A DNA stretch of 64,000 nucleotides from Pseudovibrio zosterae. GTDB lineage: Bacteria; Pseudomonadota; Alphaproteobacteria; Rhizobiales; Stappiaceae. Below are positions 9,064 to 18,202 of this stretch, one piece after another; positions within the stretch are counted from its first letter, which is position 1; each line of letters opens with the position of its first letter. Where the stretch lies: contig NZ_JAWXVZ010000007.1 in NCBI RefSeq assembly GCF_033843645.1, positions 124,001 through 188,000 on the forward strand. Direction: 5' to 3'. The position numbers and the translations under genes were made by a program. Below the pieces are notes generated by a model that did no database searches, was not told the DNA's origin, and saw only the letters and a program-made list of their open reading frames with translations.

Positions 9064-10269
9064 CTATCCGCTAATGGTTGTTTCGAGATTGGGGGCCGCT
9101 TTATTTTTGCTCCAGTAGGAAACGCAGGGTATTTTCGAATGATCTGCACGCGACCTGTAGCGTTCTGTTATCTCTTTAATTTCATTAAGCAGCCCATCTT
9201 CAATGAGCGTTGGTGTCCAACCGAAGGACCTCAGCAGATCATTGCGGACCACCAGATCGTTCTTCTCAGCTTCATTTCGAGGGTTTTTTAGATAGCTGAT
9301 CTTACAGCCTGTCATCTCTTGGATGTGCAATGCCAAGTCACAAAGGGTTTTGGTCTCTGCCATCTGGTTAAGCACAAGAGGTCGTGCGCCGGCAGTCGGT
9401 GGATGCAAGAGTGCCTGCTCAATGCACTTACAGGTGTCAGAGATGTGAATGAAAGCTCGAGTTTGCCCCCCAGTTCCGTGCACCGTCAGTGGATACCCGA
9501 CAGCTGCTTGCATCAAGAAGCGGTTGAGAACCGTTCCGTAGTCGCCGTCATAATCGAAGCGGTTAATAAGCCGTTCGTCCAGTTCGGTCAGTTCCGTTTG
9601 AGTTCCCCATACGATGCCCTGATGCAAATCTGTGATACGGAGCTTGTCATTCTTTGCGTAGAACTGAAACATCTGAGCGTCCATCGTCTTAGTCATATGA
9701 TAGATGGAGCCTGGGTTTGGAGGATAGATAATTGTATCCGAGACCTGCCTGCCGTCGAGTGTGTCAATTTTCACCTCTAGGTAGCCTTCAGGAATCGGAA
9801 TTGGTTCCTCATGGCCGTAGCCATAGACGCCCATCGTGCCCAGGTGCACCAAATGCACATCAAGCCCTGTTTCCACTATTGCGTTAAGTACATTGTGGGT
9901 GCCGCAAATATTGTTCTGGATGGTATAATTCTTCGTATGGCCGGACTTCATCGAATATGGCGCGGCCCGTTGTTCTGCAAAGTGAATAATAGCATCAGGC
10001 TGTTCTTCCCTGAGCGTGGACAGCAGTCCCTCGAAATCAGCGGCAATATCCAACTCGATAAACCGTATTACATGACCGGTACGATCGAACCATGCATCCA
10101 GCCGATCGCCCACCCCAGAAATCGGTGTCAAGGAGTTGGTGCCCATTTCTTCATCAATGCGTCTGCGAGAGAGGTTGTCCAGAATAATCACGTCGTGCCC
10201 AAGATTAGACATGTGTAGCGCAGTCGGCCAACCACAGAAGCCGTCGCCACCCAAGACAATAATTTTCAT
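9064..10269 (-). CDS. sqdB: UDP-sulfoquinovose synthase-like NAD-dependent epimerase
   Basis: 401 aa. The N-terminus MKIIVLGGDGFCGWPTALH followed by LDNLSRRRIDEEMG and LTPI is characteristic of SqdB, which converts UDP-glucose plus sulfite to UDP-sulfoquinovose. A YHMTK active site, LHQGIVWGTQT and a GTGGQTRAFIHI tail also match. ATG 10269 was chosen because GGGAGAG lies seven bases upstream; the in-frame GTG at 10291 precedes that site. It is the first gene of the leftward operon. No sqdX/sqdD-type sulfolipid transferase is visible, so the sugar may go to a glycan rather than sulfolipid (inference). Family assignment is strong, exact product less so. Confidence 0.8.
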   Translation of the reverse strand: MKIIVLGGDGFCGWPTALHMSNLGHDVIILDNLSRRRIDEEMGTNSLTPISGVGDRLDAWFDRTGHVIRFIELDIAADFEGLLSTLREEQPDAIIHFAEQRAAPYSMKSGHTKNYTIQNNICGTHNVLNAIVETGLDVHLVHLGTMGVYGYGHEEPIPIPEGYLEVKIDTLDGRQVSDTIIYPPNPGSIYHMTKTMDAQMFQFYAKNDKLRITDLHQGIVWGTQTELTELDERLINRFDYDGDYGTVLNRFLMQAAVGYPLTVHGTGGQTRAFIHISDTCKCIEQALLHPPTAGARPLVLNQMAETKTLCDLALHIQEMTGCKISYLKNPRNEAEKNDLVVRNDLLRSFGWTPTLIEDGLLNEIKEITERYRSRADHSKIPCVSYWSKNKAAPNLETTISG

Positions 10270-10604
10270 ACTAAAACTCTCCCGAGTTATCACTGAATTA
10301 GCAGCCGAATCTAAAATTGCTCTAAAAACATAGCAGTTCTGCGGGATTTTACCGATACCTTGATTTTGCTAAGAAGTGCCATTCCACAACTCCAGGGCAG
10401 CTGATAAATGAACTGGTTCGCGTTTAGAGTAATAAAGCGACTCAGCTCGAAATTTCTGTAGTTGAGCGCACCATAAAATCGAACTATTTAAGGTAAGATT
10501 CGGTGGTTTGACTTTGGAGTTAGATATTTCTAGGTAGGAAGCCAAAAACCTCTCGGGGCTTCAGTGAGAATTTCGCTGTTTGATTTAGAATAAGGATTTT
10601 TGTC
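10270..10604. promoter_or_regulatory. Divergent promoter region of the biosynthetic divergon
   Basis: 335 bases separate the leftward sqdB-like operon from the rightward TPR-methyltransferase gene. The stretch is visibly AT-rich and must hold both promoters. I could not identify a convincing -35/-10 pair or a clear operator palindrome. AAGGA eight bases before ATG 10605 serves the rightward gene. Confidence 0.5.
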
Positions 10605-11954
10605 ATGAATACTTCTCCAGAGAGTGCGACCAACTTACTAATGAGCTATGAAGACGGAAAGAGTTTCGCGCTCAAAGGAGATGTCGTCAAAGCGCGAGAA
10701 GTTCTAGGTCCGATAGTCGAGTTCAATCCCTATCATCCCGCAGCCTATTTCCTGTGTCTTGTAGAAATGAAGTCTGGCAACTTAAGAAACTGCGAAAAAC
10801 TCTGCGAGACTTTCTTGAGCCGAAATACAAAGCATCCGGGAATGAGGGCTATTGCGGCCGAGCTGCACATAAAAAAGCAAAATTATGCAGCTGCGAAGGC
10901 GGAGATTGATATTGCATTACGTGCAAATCCGACCCACCAAGCCGCAATTCGTGCCTCTGATCGATTGAGGGCCTTGATGCGGCAACAGCAAACTAAAAAG
11001 ATTGTTGACCGGTTGGCGACTTCAGGCTTTGGGGGCATACGCAAAATTGGACGGATTAAGAACGCTGAAAGACTTCAAAGAATTCGCCCTTTGCAGCAAT
11101 GGGATGATGATCCGATTGAGGCCAAAGTTGCCTACTTCCATCATTGCGCCGATGTTCAAGTGGCATTGAATAGCTACGTGCCTGAGCTCATCGACAACGC
11201 AGTTGAGTTCGGTTATTGCACCTGGCCCCGAAAAATCCAGGGCCTGATACAGGGCCGTAGTGTGCTTGACGTGGGCTGTGGGTTTGGCGGGTATGCGATA
11301 GGTTTTCTCTGTGCCGGGGCGACGAGCTACACCGGCATAGATCCTGCTATGAAGTTGGATGAAAAGCGCATGAGAAACAAGCGCCTAAGGCAGTGGGTGC
11401 CTGTTAACATGTCGGCGCGTGAGATCATGGAACTGGTGCCTGCAATTGAGTTGCGTCAGGTGTCTACGCGAGACATTTTGGGAGAAAAGCAATTTGATGT
11501 GATCTGTCTTCACAACGTCACTGAGCATCTTCTGCAGATTGAGAGTGTATTTGAGGATATCTCTAAGTTGTTAGTGAGGGGCGGTAAAGTTGTGTTTATG
11601 CATCACAACTTTTTTGGTTGGAGCGGCCATCATATGCAGCCGCATCATCCCAGGTTGCTGGATGAACAAAATCCTGATCATTTAAAGTATTGCGATTGGA
11701 ATCACATCAAGATTATGGATCATTTGCCGGATGATCATTACCTAAATACCAATTTGAATCGTATTCGTATTGATGATCTAAAAAGAATTGTTAACAAACA
11801 TTTCAAAATAGAGGCATGGGAGCATAAATATTCTTCTAAAGCTGTTTTGGAGCGTCTTACTCCAGAGGTTCTGGAAAGTGTTATTAGGGTAAAGAGTGAT
11901 CTTACTGCAGAGGAGTTGAAAACAAATGCAGTTTACTGCGTTGCTGAAGGTTAA
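10605..11954 (+). CDS. TPR-containing SAM-dependent methyltransferase
   Basis: 449 aa. Residues 15-125 are three tetratricopeptide-like repeats (for example NPYHPAAYFLCLVEMKSGN and NPTHQAAIRA). Residues 215-330 form a class I methyltransferase: motif I is LDVGCGFGG at 221-229, GIDPA follows at 244-248, and FDVICLHNVTEHL is the post-II strand. TPR plus methyltransferase fusions are common in glycan and S-layer or flagellar glycosylation loci, where the repeats dock a partner protein. Codon use and composition look more AT-rich than neighbouring genes, hinting at separate origin. The gene stands alone at the head of the rightward arm, 255 bases before the carbamoyltransferase. Confidence 0.82.
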   Translation: MNTSPESATNLLMSYEDGKSFALKGDVVKAREVLGPIVEFNPYHPAAYFLCLVEMKSGNLRNCEKLCETFLSRNTKHPGMRAIAAELHIKKQNYAAAKAEIDIALRANPTHQAAIRASDRLRALMRQQQTKKIVDRLATSGFGGIRKIGRIKNAERLQRIRPLQQWDDDPIEAKVAYFHHCADVQVALNSYVPELIDNAVEFGYCTWPRKIQGLIQGRSVLDVGCGFGGYAIGFLCAGATSYTGIDPAMKLDEKRMRNKRLRQWVPVNMSAREIMELVPAIELRQVSTRDILGEKQFDVICLHNVTEHLLQIESVFEDISKLLVRGGKVVFMHHNFFGWSGHHMQPHHPRLLDEQNPDHLKYCDWNHIKIMDHLPDDHYLNTNLNRIRIDDLKRIVNKHFKIEAWEHKYSSKAVLERLTPEVLESVIRVKSDLTAEELKTNAVYCVAEG

Positions 11955-12209
11955 GGGATGCAGAATTGATTTGTAATATTTATTGATTTCGCCTTTAGTA
12001 CGTGTTTTTTGCGATGGAGCAAGTTACTGTTCAATGGAAATGCTAATGAACTTATTGCTTCTGATGGGCGTTGAATATGTGTTGAGTGCAGCTGATTGAG
12101 CGATGCAAAACACAAAACAGCGCCTTTCAAGAGCCTTTATTCATCAGTATAAGAACGGAGGGAGTAAGTCGCGCGGCTGACTCGGGTCTGCTTGTTGGGG
12201 GAATTAGTT
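11955..12209. other. AT-rich spacer before carbamoyltransferase
   Basis: About 255 bases without a gene. It probably holds a promoter for the carbamoyltransferase operon. I see no clear hairpin or operator. Confidence 0.4.
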
Positions 12210-14222
12210 TTGCAGGATGGCTTCTATATCTCGGCTTACTGCCAGATTGGGCAGCTTGAGTACCTCCATCGCATCGCTCTCAGGCATGACCAGAACATCA
12301 GCTTGTGGCGTAAGGCGGGGCAGACTATAGAGCTCGTCCAGCTGTGGGAGCTTGAGCGCTATTCGGGACAGAAGCATCACACGCAAGCCTTTTACAACAC
12401 AGATCATTTTCGAGAATTTCTGCAGGAGCGTCTGGCCCCCCTCGGATTGAAGCCCGCCGACATCAAGGGAATTTGGGGGACGCCGGGCGTCACCACGGAC
12501 ACCACCGACTACTGGCGCTGCTATGGCGACTTTTCGCAGCATAGTCTGGCCCACCTCTTTTGCGCGATGATGTTGGATAAAGAGGTTTTCGAGAGAGGTT
12601 GTATCGTGGGTCTGGCCGTTGATGGCGGGCCAGATAGCCTGGAGGATCTTTATAGCCGGGATAAGCCATTCTACGCTGGGGCGATAGTAAAGTCCGGGGA
12701 TATTAACGTATTCCCTGTCCCGTCGACGGCTCCGTTCTGGGCGTTGCTTAGACAATACTTTGGCTTGAAAGAAGGAAGCTTGATGGCACTAGCAAGTGCT
12801 TGTCGCGGGCCAGATCTTTTGCCAGAGCAGGCGCCGCCGCCCATTTTTGGCGTTGCGGATTTTCTTGAAGCCGATGCCTGGTTCAACGGAATGATCGATG
12901 AGGTCAATTTTCTTTGCGATGAAGAAAAATCAGAGGATATGGACGGAAGGTTCTCTCCTCTGGAAAATAAAGCGGCAGTTATGACGCGGATTATTCAGGC
13001 CTGTACTGAGAAGCAGCTTGAAAATACGGTGTCATCTATTTTAAAAGAACATGAAGTTGACCCGCGATCGAGCTATCTTGCCATGGCTGGCGGCTTGGCA
13101 CTTAACTGTCCTGCCAACACGCATCTCATGAATACTTTTGGGTTTAAGGGATTTATTGCCCCACCTTGCGTCAATGACTCAGGGCTTTCGATGGGCTTGG
13201 GGTTGATGCGTTTTTTTGAACAAAACAGGGATTTTGCGTTCAAATTTGCGTCGCCTTACGTTGGGGGGCGTTCGGGGAGCTCAGTCGAAGCTGTTGTGGC
13301 TTCTGAAAGCTTCAGCCCCTTCGTTCGCGCGCTATCAACTTATTCCCCCTCTGAGTTCTTGGAGGATATTGTTAAGGGCCCCGTGGTGCGTTTCTGCGAA
13401 GGCTCTGAAGTTGGGCCGCGCGCCTTGGGTAATCGATCTTTGCTGGCTGATCCGAGAACGGAGCGGTCCAAGGATCTGTTGAATTCAATCAAACAACGGG
13501 AGTGGTGGCGGCCTGTCGCCCCGGTCGTTCTGGAGGAGCATATCGACGCTTGGTTTGAGGATGCGTTTCCGTCACCTTACATGCTGATTGCATTTGCAGT
13601 GAAGCCAGAGCAGCAGGCCCTCGTTCCGGCAATCTGCCATCTGGATGGCACGGCACGCGCGCAGACACTCTCTCGCGCAGCAAATCCGGCGCTCTACGAT
13701 GAGATACAGGCCTTTGCGCGCGAAACCGGGGTGCCGATGCTGTGCAATACCTCGCTGAATGATCGCGGCGAACCCATTTTGAACAGCTTGGAAGCGGCAC
13801 TCGACTTTGCGCTGAAAAAGGAACTCAGCGTTGTTTATGTTGATGGCTTTCGGCTAGAGCTGACGAACTTCAAGGAATACCAATCCGCGCCGCCACCCGA
13901 AGGGGTCAACCGGAGCTTTGTGCCACGGCAGCCTATCGACTGGGCAGAAGCCGAGCGAGCAGCCAACCCGCTGGAGCTGACCCGGGAAGAGCTGGTCTTA
14001 AAGCAGCTGAACCCGCGCTTGAGAGCTCTTGATCACAAAGACCCGGAACAACTGCCCAGACTGCGCAAACTGCTGCGCCGTGTCAGGGCGCAGTTTTCCA
14101 AGCGTGCGGACTTCCAGTTTGTCGATCTGGCGCAGGATTTTGATGCACCGAACACGCCGCCCCGCGAGGCGAAGGCTCTAAGCCGGGCGGAGACGCTGCG
14201 TCTGGAGGTAACAGATGGATAG
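12210..14222 (+). CDS. NodU/CmcH-family carbamoyltransferase
   Basis: About 670 aa. It has the two-lobed layout of O-carbamoyltransferases. The N-terminal Kae1-like domain contains LRHDQNISLWRK, AVDGGPD and MAGGLALNCPANTHL. The C-terminal domain contains CEGSEVGPRALGNRSLLADP, WWRPVAPVVLEEH and LCNTSLNDRGEPI. Such enzymes move a carbamoyl group from carbamoyl phosphate to a hydroxyl of a sugar or natural product, through carbamoyl-AMP. I chose TTG 12210 because GGGGGA lies seven bases upstream; TTG 12192 and TTG 12195 are alternative starts. The final 8 bases overlap the next gene. The acceptor is probably the product of this cluster. Confidence 0.87.
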   Translation: MQDGFYISAYCQIGQLEYLHRIALRHDQNISLWRKAGQTIELVQLWELERYSGQKHHTQAFYNTDHFREFLQERLAPLGLKPADIKGIWGTPGVTTDTTDYWRCYGDFSQHSLAHLFCAMMLDKEVFERGCIVGLAVDGGPDSLEDLYSRDKPFYAGAIVKSGDINVFPVPSTAPFWALLRQYFGLKEGSLMALASACRGPDLLPEQAPPPIFGVADFLEADAWFNGMIDEVNFLCDEEKSEDMDGRFSPLENKAAVMTRIIQACTEKQLENTVSSILKEHEVDPRSSYLAMAGGLALNCPANTHLMNTFGFKGFIAPPCVNDSGLSMGLGLMRFFEQNRDFAFKFASPYVGGRSGSSVEAVVASESFSPFVRALSTYSPSEFLEDIVKGPVVRFCEGSEVGPRALGNRSLLADPRTERSKDLLNSIKQREWWRPVAPVVLEEHIDAWFEDAFPSPYMLIAFAVKPEQQALVPAICHLDGTARAQTLSRAANPALYDEIQAFARETGVPMLCNTSLNDRGEPILNSLEAALDFALKKELSVVYVDGFRLELTNFKEYQSAPPPEGVNRSFVPRQPIDWAEAERAANPLELTREELVLKQLNPRLRALDHKDPEQLPRLRKLLRRVRAQFSKRADFQFVDLAQDFDAPNTPPREAKALSRAETLRLEVTDG

Positions 14223-15720
14223 AAACGCCGGAAGTGAGGCGATTGACCGCCGGGCGCAGAACCAGAAACTCAGGGAGGCAAAAGAAGCTGCCCAAAAAGC
14301 TGAGGCTGACGGCGACCTGAACAGGGCGCTGGCTTTATGGTCTGGACTTGTTGAGAGCGCGCCGCACTTTCTGCCTGCTGTCGTTGGGGTCATTCGTACA
14401 CAGCGCGCGTTGGGGCAATGGTCCGAGGCTTTGGTAGCAGCGCGGAAAGCACTGGCGACTTGGCCAGATAAACCGGCCCTCCTTCGCCATGCGGCGCAAC
14501 TTGCCAAGCAAGCGGGCGCACACTCTGACGCGTTGCAGTTCGCTCGGGCACTCGCGGAACTGGAGCCAGAAAATCCTGTCCCTCTGCGTTTGGAGCTCAT
14601 GAGTCTGTTCTCGCTTGGGAACTATGAAGAGCTTGAGGGCAAGATCGAAAGCGCCTTGAAGAAGCACCCTTCGGACACAGCATTGCGTCATGTTTATATT
14701 CTGTTGAAGCGGGTTACTTCCCCTTCATCTGGTGACATAACAAGACGTGCTCAGTGGTTCCACGAAAGCCCGGCTGATCGGGTTTTCTATTCTTTTTATC
14801 TGGATGGTCTTCACGGCACGGGGCGGCTGGAACAGGCAAGAGCAGCGCAGGAGCTCCACGAGCATGCGCGCCAGAAAACTGAAAAATTACAGGATCTTGA
14901 GGCTTTTCGAGCGCGCCTCAATGCGCCGCCCGAACCCAAGAAGCAAGATGCCGTCTTTTTTAAAAGGATACGCCAGTTTCTGTGTCCGCCAGGTGTCCCA
15001 GACGATGAGTTTATGCGCGGCATGGTATGGGGCGCTGCTGCAAACAGACTTTCCATGCAATGCTTCATGGACTTGCCAGCCGAAGCCGAGCACATGGAAG
15101 GGCTTTTTGTGCCGCCGGACCTTGGCGCGGTGCGTGCGGCGCTCAACAAAGGGAAGGGTTGTCTCTTGGTCGCGTCTCACAACGGCCCAACGGCGGCAGC
15201 TTCTTGGTATCTTGAGCGGCAGTTTGAACGCTTCAGGCGTATCGGCAATCGCGGCAACTTGATGTTAGCACGACGTCCTGAAAATGCGTGGGAGCCAGAA
15301 GCGCATAAGTCCATACTCATCGGCGCAAAGCCAAGAGCGGAATTGCGGGCTGTCATTAAAGCATTGAAAGAAAATGACGTGCTGGCGCTTGCCTGCGATG
15401 GAAGTCAGGTCGGTTCCGCCGTAGAAGTGGCGTTTCTGGACGGCACCCTGAGGCTTTGGGACATGCCCGCGCGCCTAGCTGTGAAGCATGGGGTTCCCAC
15501 ATTTTGGTGCCAACCCTATTGGCAGGGCGAGAGCATTGCCCTTGAAATACAAGAGATTGCACCGAACACTGCATCACCGGATGCTGACGTTGCGGTCATG
15601 GAATGGGCGCGGAGTTTTGCCAGCAAGCTGGAGCGCCACCTGCGCAGGTCTCCGCGAAACTACACATATCCCAGAGATTTTTGGGCAAGGGCCATGGGGT
15701 CCTCGCCTGGCTCGGACTGA
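14215..15720 (+). CDS. TPR protein with LpxL-like acyltransferase fold
   Basis: 501 aa. Residues 15-215 are TPR-like helical repeats (ALALWSGLVESAPHF, LATWPDKPALLRHAAQLAK). Residues 250-500 resemble the lipid A lauroyl/myristoyl transferase fold: CLLVASHNGPTAAASWYLE, then LKENDVLALACDGSQVG, FLDGTLRLWDMPARLAVKHGVP and a beta strand with QPYWQGES. The usual catalytic H-x4-D/E is changed: the histidine of SHNGPTAA is followed at the acid position by alanine. Either the acid comes from elsewhere or the enzyme has a different chemistry. The start overlaps the carbamoyltransferase stop by 8 bases, so expression is coupled. No membrane anchor is seen. Confidence 0.7.
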   Translation: MDRNAGSEAIDRRAQNQKLREAKEAAQKAEADGDLNRALALWSGLVESAPHFLPAVVGVIRTQRALGQWSEALVAARKALATWPDKPALLRHAAQLAKQAGAHSDALQFARALAELEPENPVPLRLELMSLFSLGNYEELEGKIESALKKHPSDTALRHVYILLKRVTSPSSGDITRRAQWFHESPADRVFYSFYLDGLHGTGRLEQARAAQELHEHARQKTEKLQDLEAFRARLNAPPEPKKQDAVFFKRIRQFLCPPGVPDDEFMRGMVWGAAANRLSMQCFMDLPAEAEHMEGLFVPPDLGAVRAALNKGKGCLLVASHNGPTAAASWYLERQFERFRRIGNRGNLMLARRPENAWEPEAHKSILIGAKPRAELRAVIKALKENDVLALACDGSQVGSAVEVAFLDGTLRLWDMPARLAVKHGVPTFWCQPYWQGESIALEIQEIAPNTASPDADVAVMEWARSFASKLERHLRRSPRNYTYPRDFWARAMGSSPGSD

Positions 15721-15733
15721 AGACGGGGCATTG

Positions 15734-16927
15734 ATGATAAACGCCGCAAACAAGGATGCACGGGCATCCGGTGGTTTTGCAAGTCTGCGAAGCGTGACCT
15801 ACAAAAAGTGGGTTGCGCAACGGATCTCGCATTTCCTCAGCCTCCACCCCCAGCTTGAGCCTCGCTACGCGGCGGCCAAGAAAGTGGTGCGTGCTTTCCG
15901 TCGTCCTGCCTTCTATGAGATTTCGACGCGCTGCAATTTGAAATGTGAAGGCTGCTATTATTTTGAGGGGGGGCAATCCCACGTTTCCGATATTCGGGCG
16001 CAGGATGAAGAATGGGCACAGTTCTTCAAGGAAGAGCAGCGGCGCGGTGTTTCAATGGCCTATTTCGTTGGCGCGGAACCTGCCTTGGAACCGAAGCGTT
16101 TGATGGCGGCCGCTGAGTGTTTCCCTTGGGGAAACATCGGCAGCAACGGCACGATCAGAATTCCCTCCGAAGTGCCCTACCGCATTGGTGTCTCTGTTTG
16201 GGCAGCGGATGAAGAAACCGATCGCGTGATGCGCGGCGCTGGTGCTTTCCGCAAGGCCCTGATGAACTATGCGGGGGACCCGAGAGCGATCATTCTGTTT
16301 ACCGTGTCACGCTGGACCATTGATCATATTCCGATGATTGCCCAGCAGTGCCGAGAGCACGGTCTGCCACTCACGTTCAATATCTACTCTCCAACCCACA
16401 GCTATCTGGAGAAACTCAAGTCACATCAAAGCAACGATCAGGCGTTTTTCCGCGTAAGTGCGCCGGAAGACAACCCGCAGCTGGGGCCTGAAGACCTTTA
16501 CCGCATGACGCAGGTGATCGAGGAGACCATGGATCGGTATCCGGAAACAGTCATCTACGATCGTGGCTATAATCGGCTCATGAGTGCGCGCGAGGCGCCC
16601 CATGCGATAGATCCGGCTACCGGTATTGCCGAAAATTGCGGCTCTCGGATGGTTGCCCCCATGCGTTACTTCGGCACCAACCGACAACAACTGCAGGTCA
16701 AGTGCGGCACTTCTGATGTGGACTGCAGTCAATGCCGCCTGTACTCCGGCGGCTGGTCTTCTCGCTTTGTGCCCAGCCCTACAGACCTTGAGGACCTGCA
16801 AGGCTTTAAGGGGTGGTTGGACACGATGGATGTGCTGGGCCGGATTTTCCTCATCGGTGCGGCCGAGCCATATCATGTGCCTGCTGCTGAAAGTGCCGAT
16901 CAGTTTGCTGGACGTGCGTTTGAATGA
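15734..16927 (+). CDS. Radical SAM protein with C-terminal cysteine cluster
   Basis: 397 aa from ATG 15734, 13 bases after the preceding stop with GGGG upstream; an earlier in-frame start at 15488 lies inside the previous gene and is unlikely. The [4Fe-4S] site CNLKCEGC (Cys 67, 71, 74) follows the strand FYEISTR and is the classic CxxxCxxC. Near the C-terminus, CGSRM, VKCGTS and DCSQC give four further cysteines, resembling a SPASM or twitch auxiliary cluster. The substrate is unknown. The gene overlaps the P450 by 4 bases (ATGA), which suggests that both modify the same molecule. SPASM-type enzymes often act on peptides or aminoglycoside-like sugars. Confidence 0.85.
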   Translation: MINAANKDARASGGFASLRSVTYKKWVAQRISHFLSLHPQLEPRYAAAKKVVRAFRRPAFYEISTRCNLKCEGCYYFEGGQSHVSDIRAQDEEWAQFFKEEQRRGVSMAYFVGAEPALEPKRLMAAAECFPWGNIGSNGTIRIPSEVPYRIGVSVWAADEETDRVMRGAGAFRKALMNYAGDPRAIILFTVSRWTIDHIPMIAQQCREHGLPLTFNIYSPTHSYLEKLKSHQSNDQAFFRVSAPEDNPQLGPEDLYRMTQVIEETMDRYPETVIYDRGYNRLMSAREAPHAIDPATGIAENCGSRMVAPMRYFGTNRQQLQVKCGTSDVDCSQCRLYSGGWSSRFVPSPTDLEDLQGFKGWLDTMDVLGRIFLIGAAEPYHVPAAESADQFAGRAFE

Positions 16928-18195
16928 GTGGAGCGACGATGGCCCCTCGCCTGTCTTTTGCCCGGGCTGACGAGATCAACTGGAAGAACCTGTCGCAGAT
17001 TATTCGCTTCCGGCCAAACACCCGGCCGGTGGAGCTTCTTCATGAACCTATGGTGCTTCGGCGCATCAAAGGACGGCAAGTGGCGTTGATTGCCGATGCG
17101 GCTGCCGCTGAACAGATCCTGTTCGTGAGGCCTCATGACTTTCCGAAATCCGAGGTCCAGCGCAAGCTGGCCTGCGTGGCGCTCGGCGAGGGCATCAGCG
17201 GGACCCGAGGGGAACAGAGTGCTCAACAGCGGCGTGCCATTCGGCCCTTGTTCAGCGCTGTTTTGAAGGAGTGTCTGGCACAGGTCACCGTTGAAGCAAC
17301 GGCTGATGCGGTGGGGCGTTGGCGGCGGAAAGGCACAATTGATCTCGGCTTGGAAATGTCTGATCTGGCGCTGCAAATCGCCTGGGCAACCCTTTTCGGG
17401 CCTGGCAGATATGAAGGTCGAGACCCAGTTGTTACGCAAACAGTGCAAGAGATTGCCCGCGCAAGCAGGGCCGATTTTCTCGACAACTCCAAAATCGTCA
17501 AGCGCCTGACGAGACATTTCATTGACAGCGGGCGGTGGAAGAAGGTCGCGGACAGCTCCCCGTTTTCTCAGATCACCAACCCGGCTGGGCATTCGGCAAT
17601 GAAGCTGAGCCAAGCGGAACTGGAGGCAAATGCGAGCGTACTGATTGCCTCGGGCCATGTGTCTACAGGCATTTCCTTGGCGTGGATCGCTTGGCTGATG
17701 GCAGCGCTGCCCGAAAGGCAAAACCAGCTTCGCGAGAGCCTTGGCACATGGCAAGCGCCGGAAAGGAGCCCCCTTCTCGCTGCGACCATGAATGAAGCGC
17801 TCAGGCTGTTTCCAGCTGTGCCCGAAGCCATGCGTGACGCGAAGGTGCCCTTCGAAATAGATGGCGTGCCTCTAGAGCGCGGGGCACTCTTGATTGTCTC
17901 GCTATATGCTCTCCATCGCAGTCAGAGATACTGGGAGGCGCCGGATTCGTTCTCTCCTGAACGCTTTTTGTCCGGACCCAAAGCCCCGCGCGGGGCATTT
18001 ATCCCCTTTTCCGGTGGGCCTTACGGCTGCCTTGGAGCGGCAATTGCTCAAGAGGAAATCTCGCAGGTGATCAGCTCGGTCATGTCGCAGGTTCGGTTGA
18101 AACTGCAGGATCGCGATGAGCCCGCCCCCGGGCTTGAAACCGGTGTTTGTCTCTATCCCGACCGTCCTCTTCTTGTTGAAGTTGCGGGCCTTTAA
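16924..18195 (+). CDS. Cytochrome P450
   Basis: 423 aa, the normal length for a soluble class I bacterial P450. The I-helix oxygen-binding segment is ASGHVSTG (242-249), the K-helix ExxR is EALR (291-294), and the heme loop is FSGGPYGCLG with the axial Cys at 369. There is no signal peptide or membrane anchor, so ferredoxin and reductase partners must come from elsewhere; none is encoded in the window. The start overlaps the radical SAM stop (ATGA). It probably hydroxylates or oxidises the cluster's product or an acyl chain. It ends the operon, as a GC-rich hairpin lies across its stop codon. Confidence 0.93.
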   Translation: MSGATMAPRLSFARADEINWKNLSQIIRFRPNTRPVELLHEPMVLRRIKGRQVALIADAAAAEQILFVRPHDFPKSEVQRKLACVALGEGISGTRGEQSAQQRRAIRPLFSAVLKECLAQVTVEATADAVGRWRRKGTIDLGLEMSDLALQIAWATLFGPGRYEGRDPVVTQTVQEIARASRADFLDNSKIVKRLTRHFIDSGRWKKVADSSPFSQITNPAGHSAMKLSQAELEANASVLIASGHVSTGISLAWIAWLMAALPERQNQLRESLGTWQAPERSPLLAATMNEALRLFPAVPEAMRDAKVPFEIDGVPLERGALLIVSLYALHRSQRYWEAPDSFSPERFLSGPKAPRGAFIPFSGGPYGCLGAAIAQEEISQVISSVMSQVRLKLQDRDEPAPGLETGVCLYPDRPLLVEVAGL

Positions 18196-18202
18196 GGCCC
18201 GC
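18184..18202 (+). terminator. Hairpin overlapping the P450 stop codon
   Basis: GCGGGCC (18184-18190) pairs with GGCCCGC (18196-18202) around TTTAA, which contains the TAA stop. No long T-run follows. It probably ends or protects the biosynthetic operon transcript. Confidence 0.5.

Noticed and set aside
12210..14222. NodU-type gene as evidence for Nod-factor synthesis
   Set aside because: No nodABC genes are present; the family is widespread in antibiotic and glycan carbamoylation.
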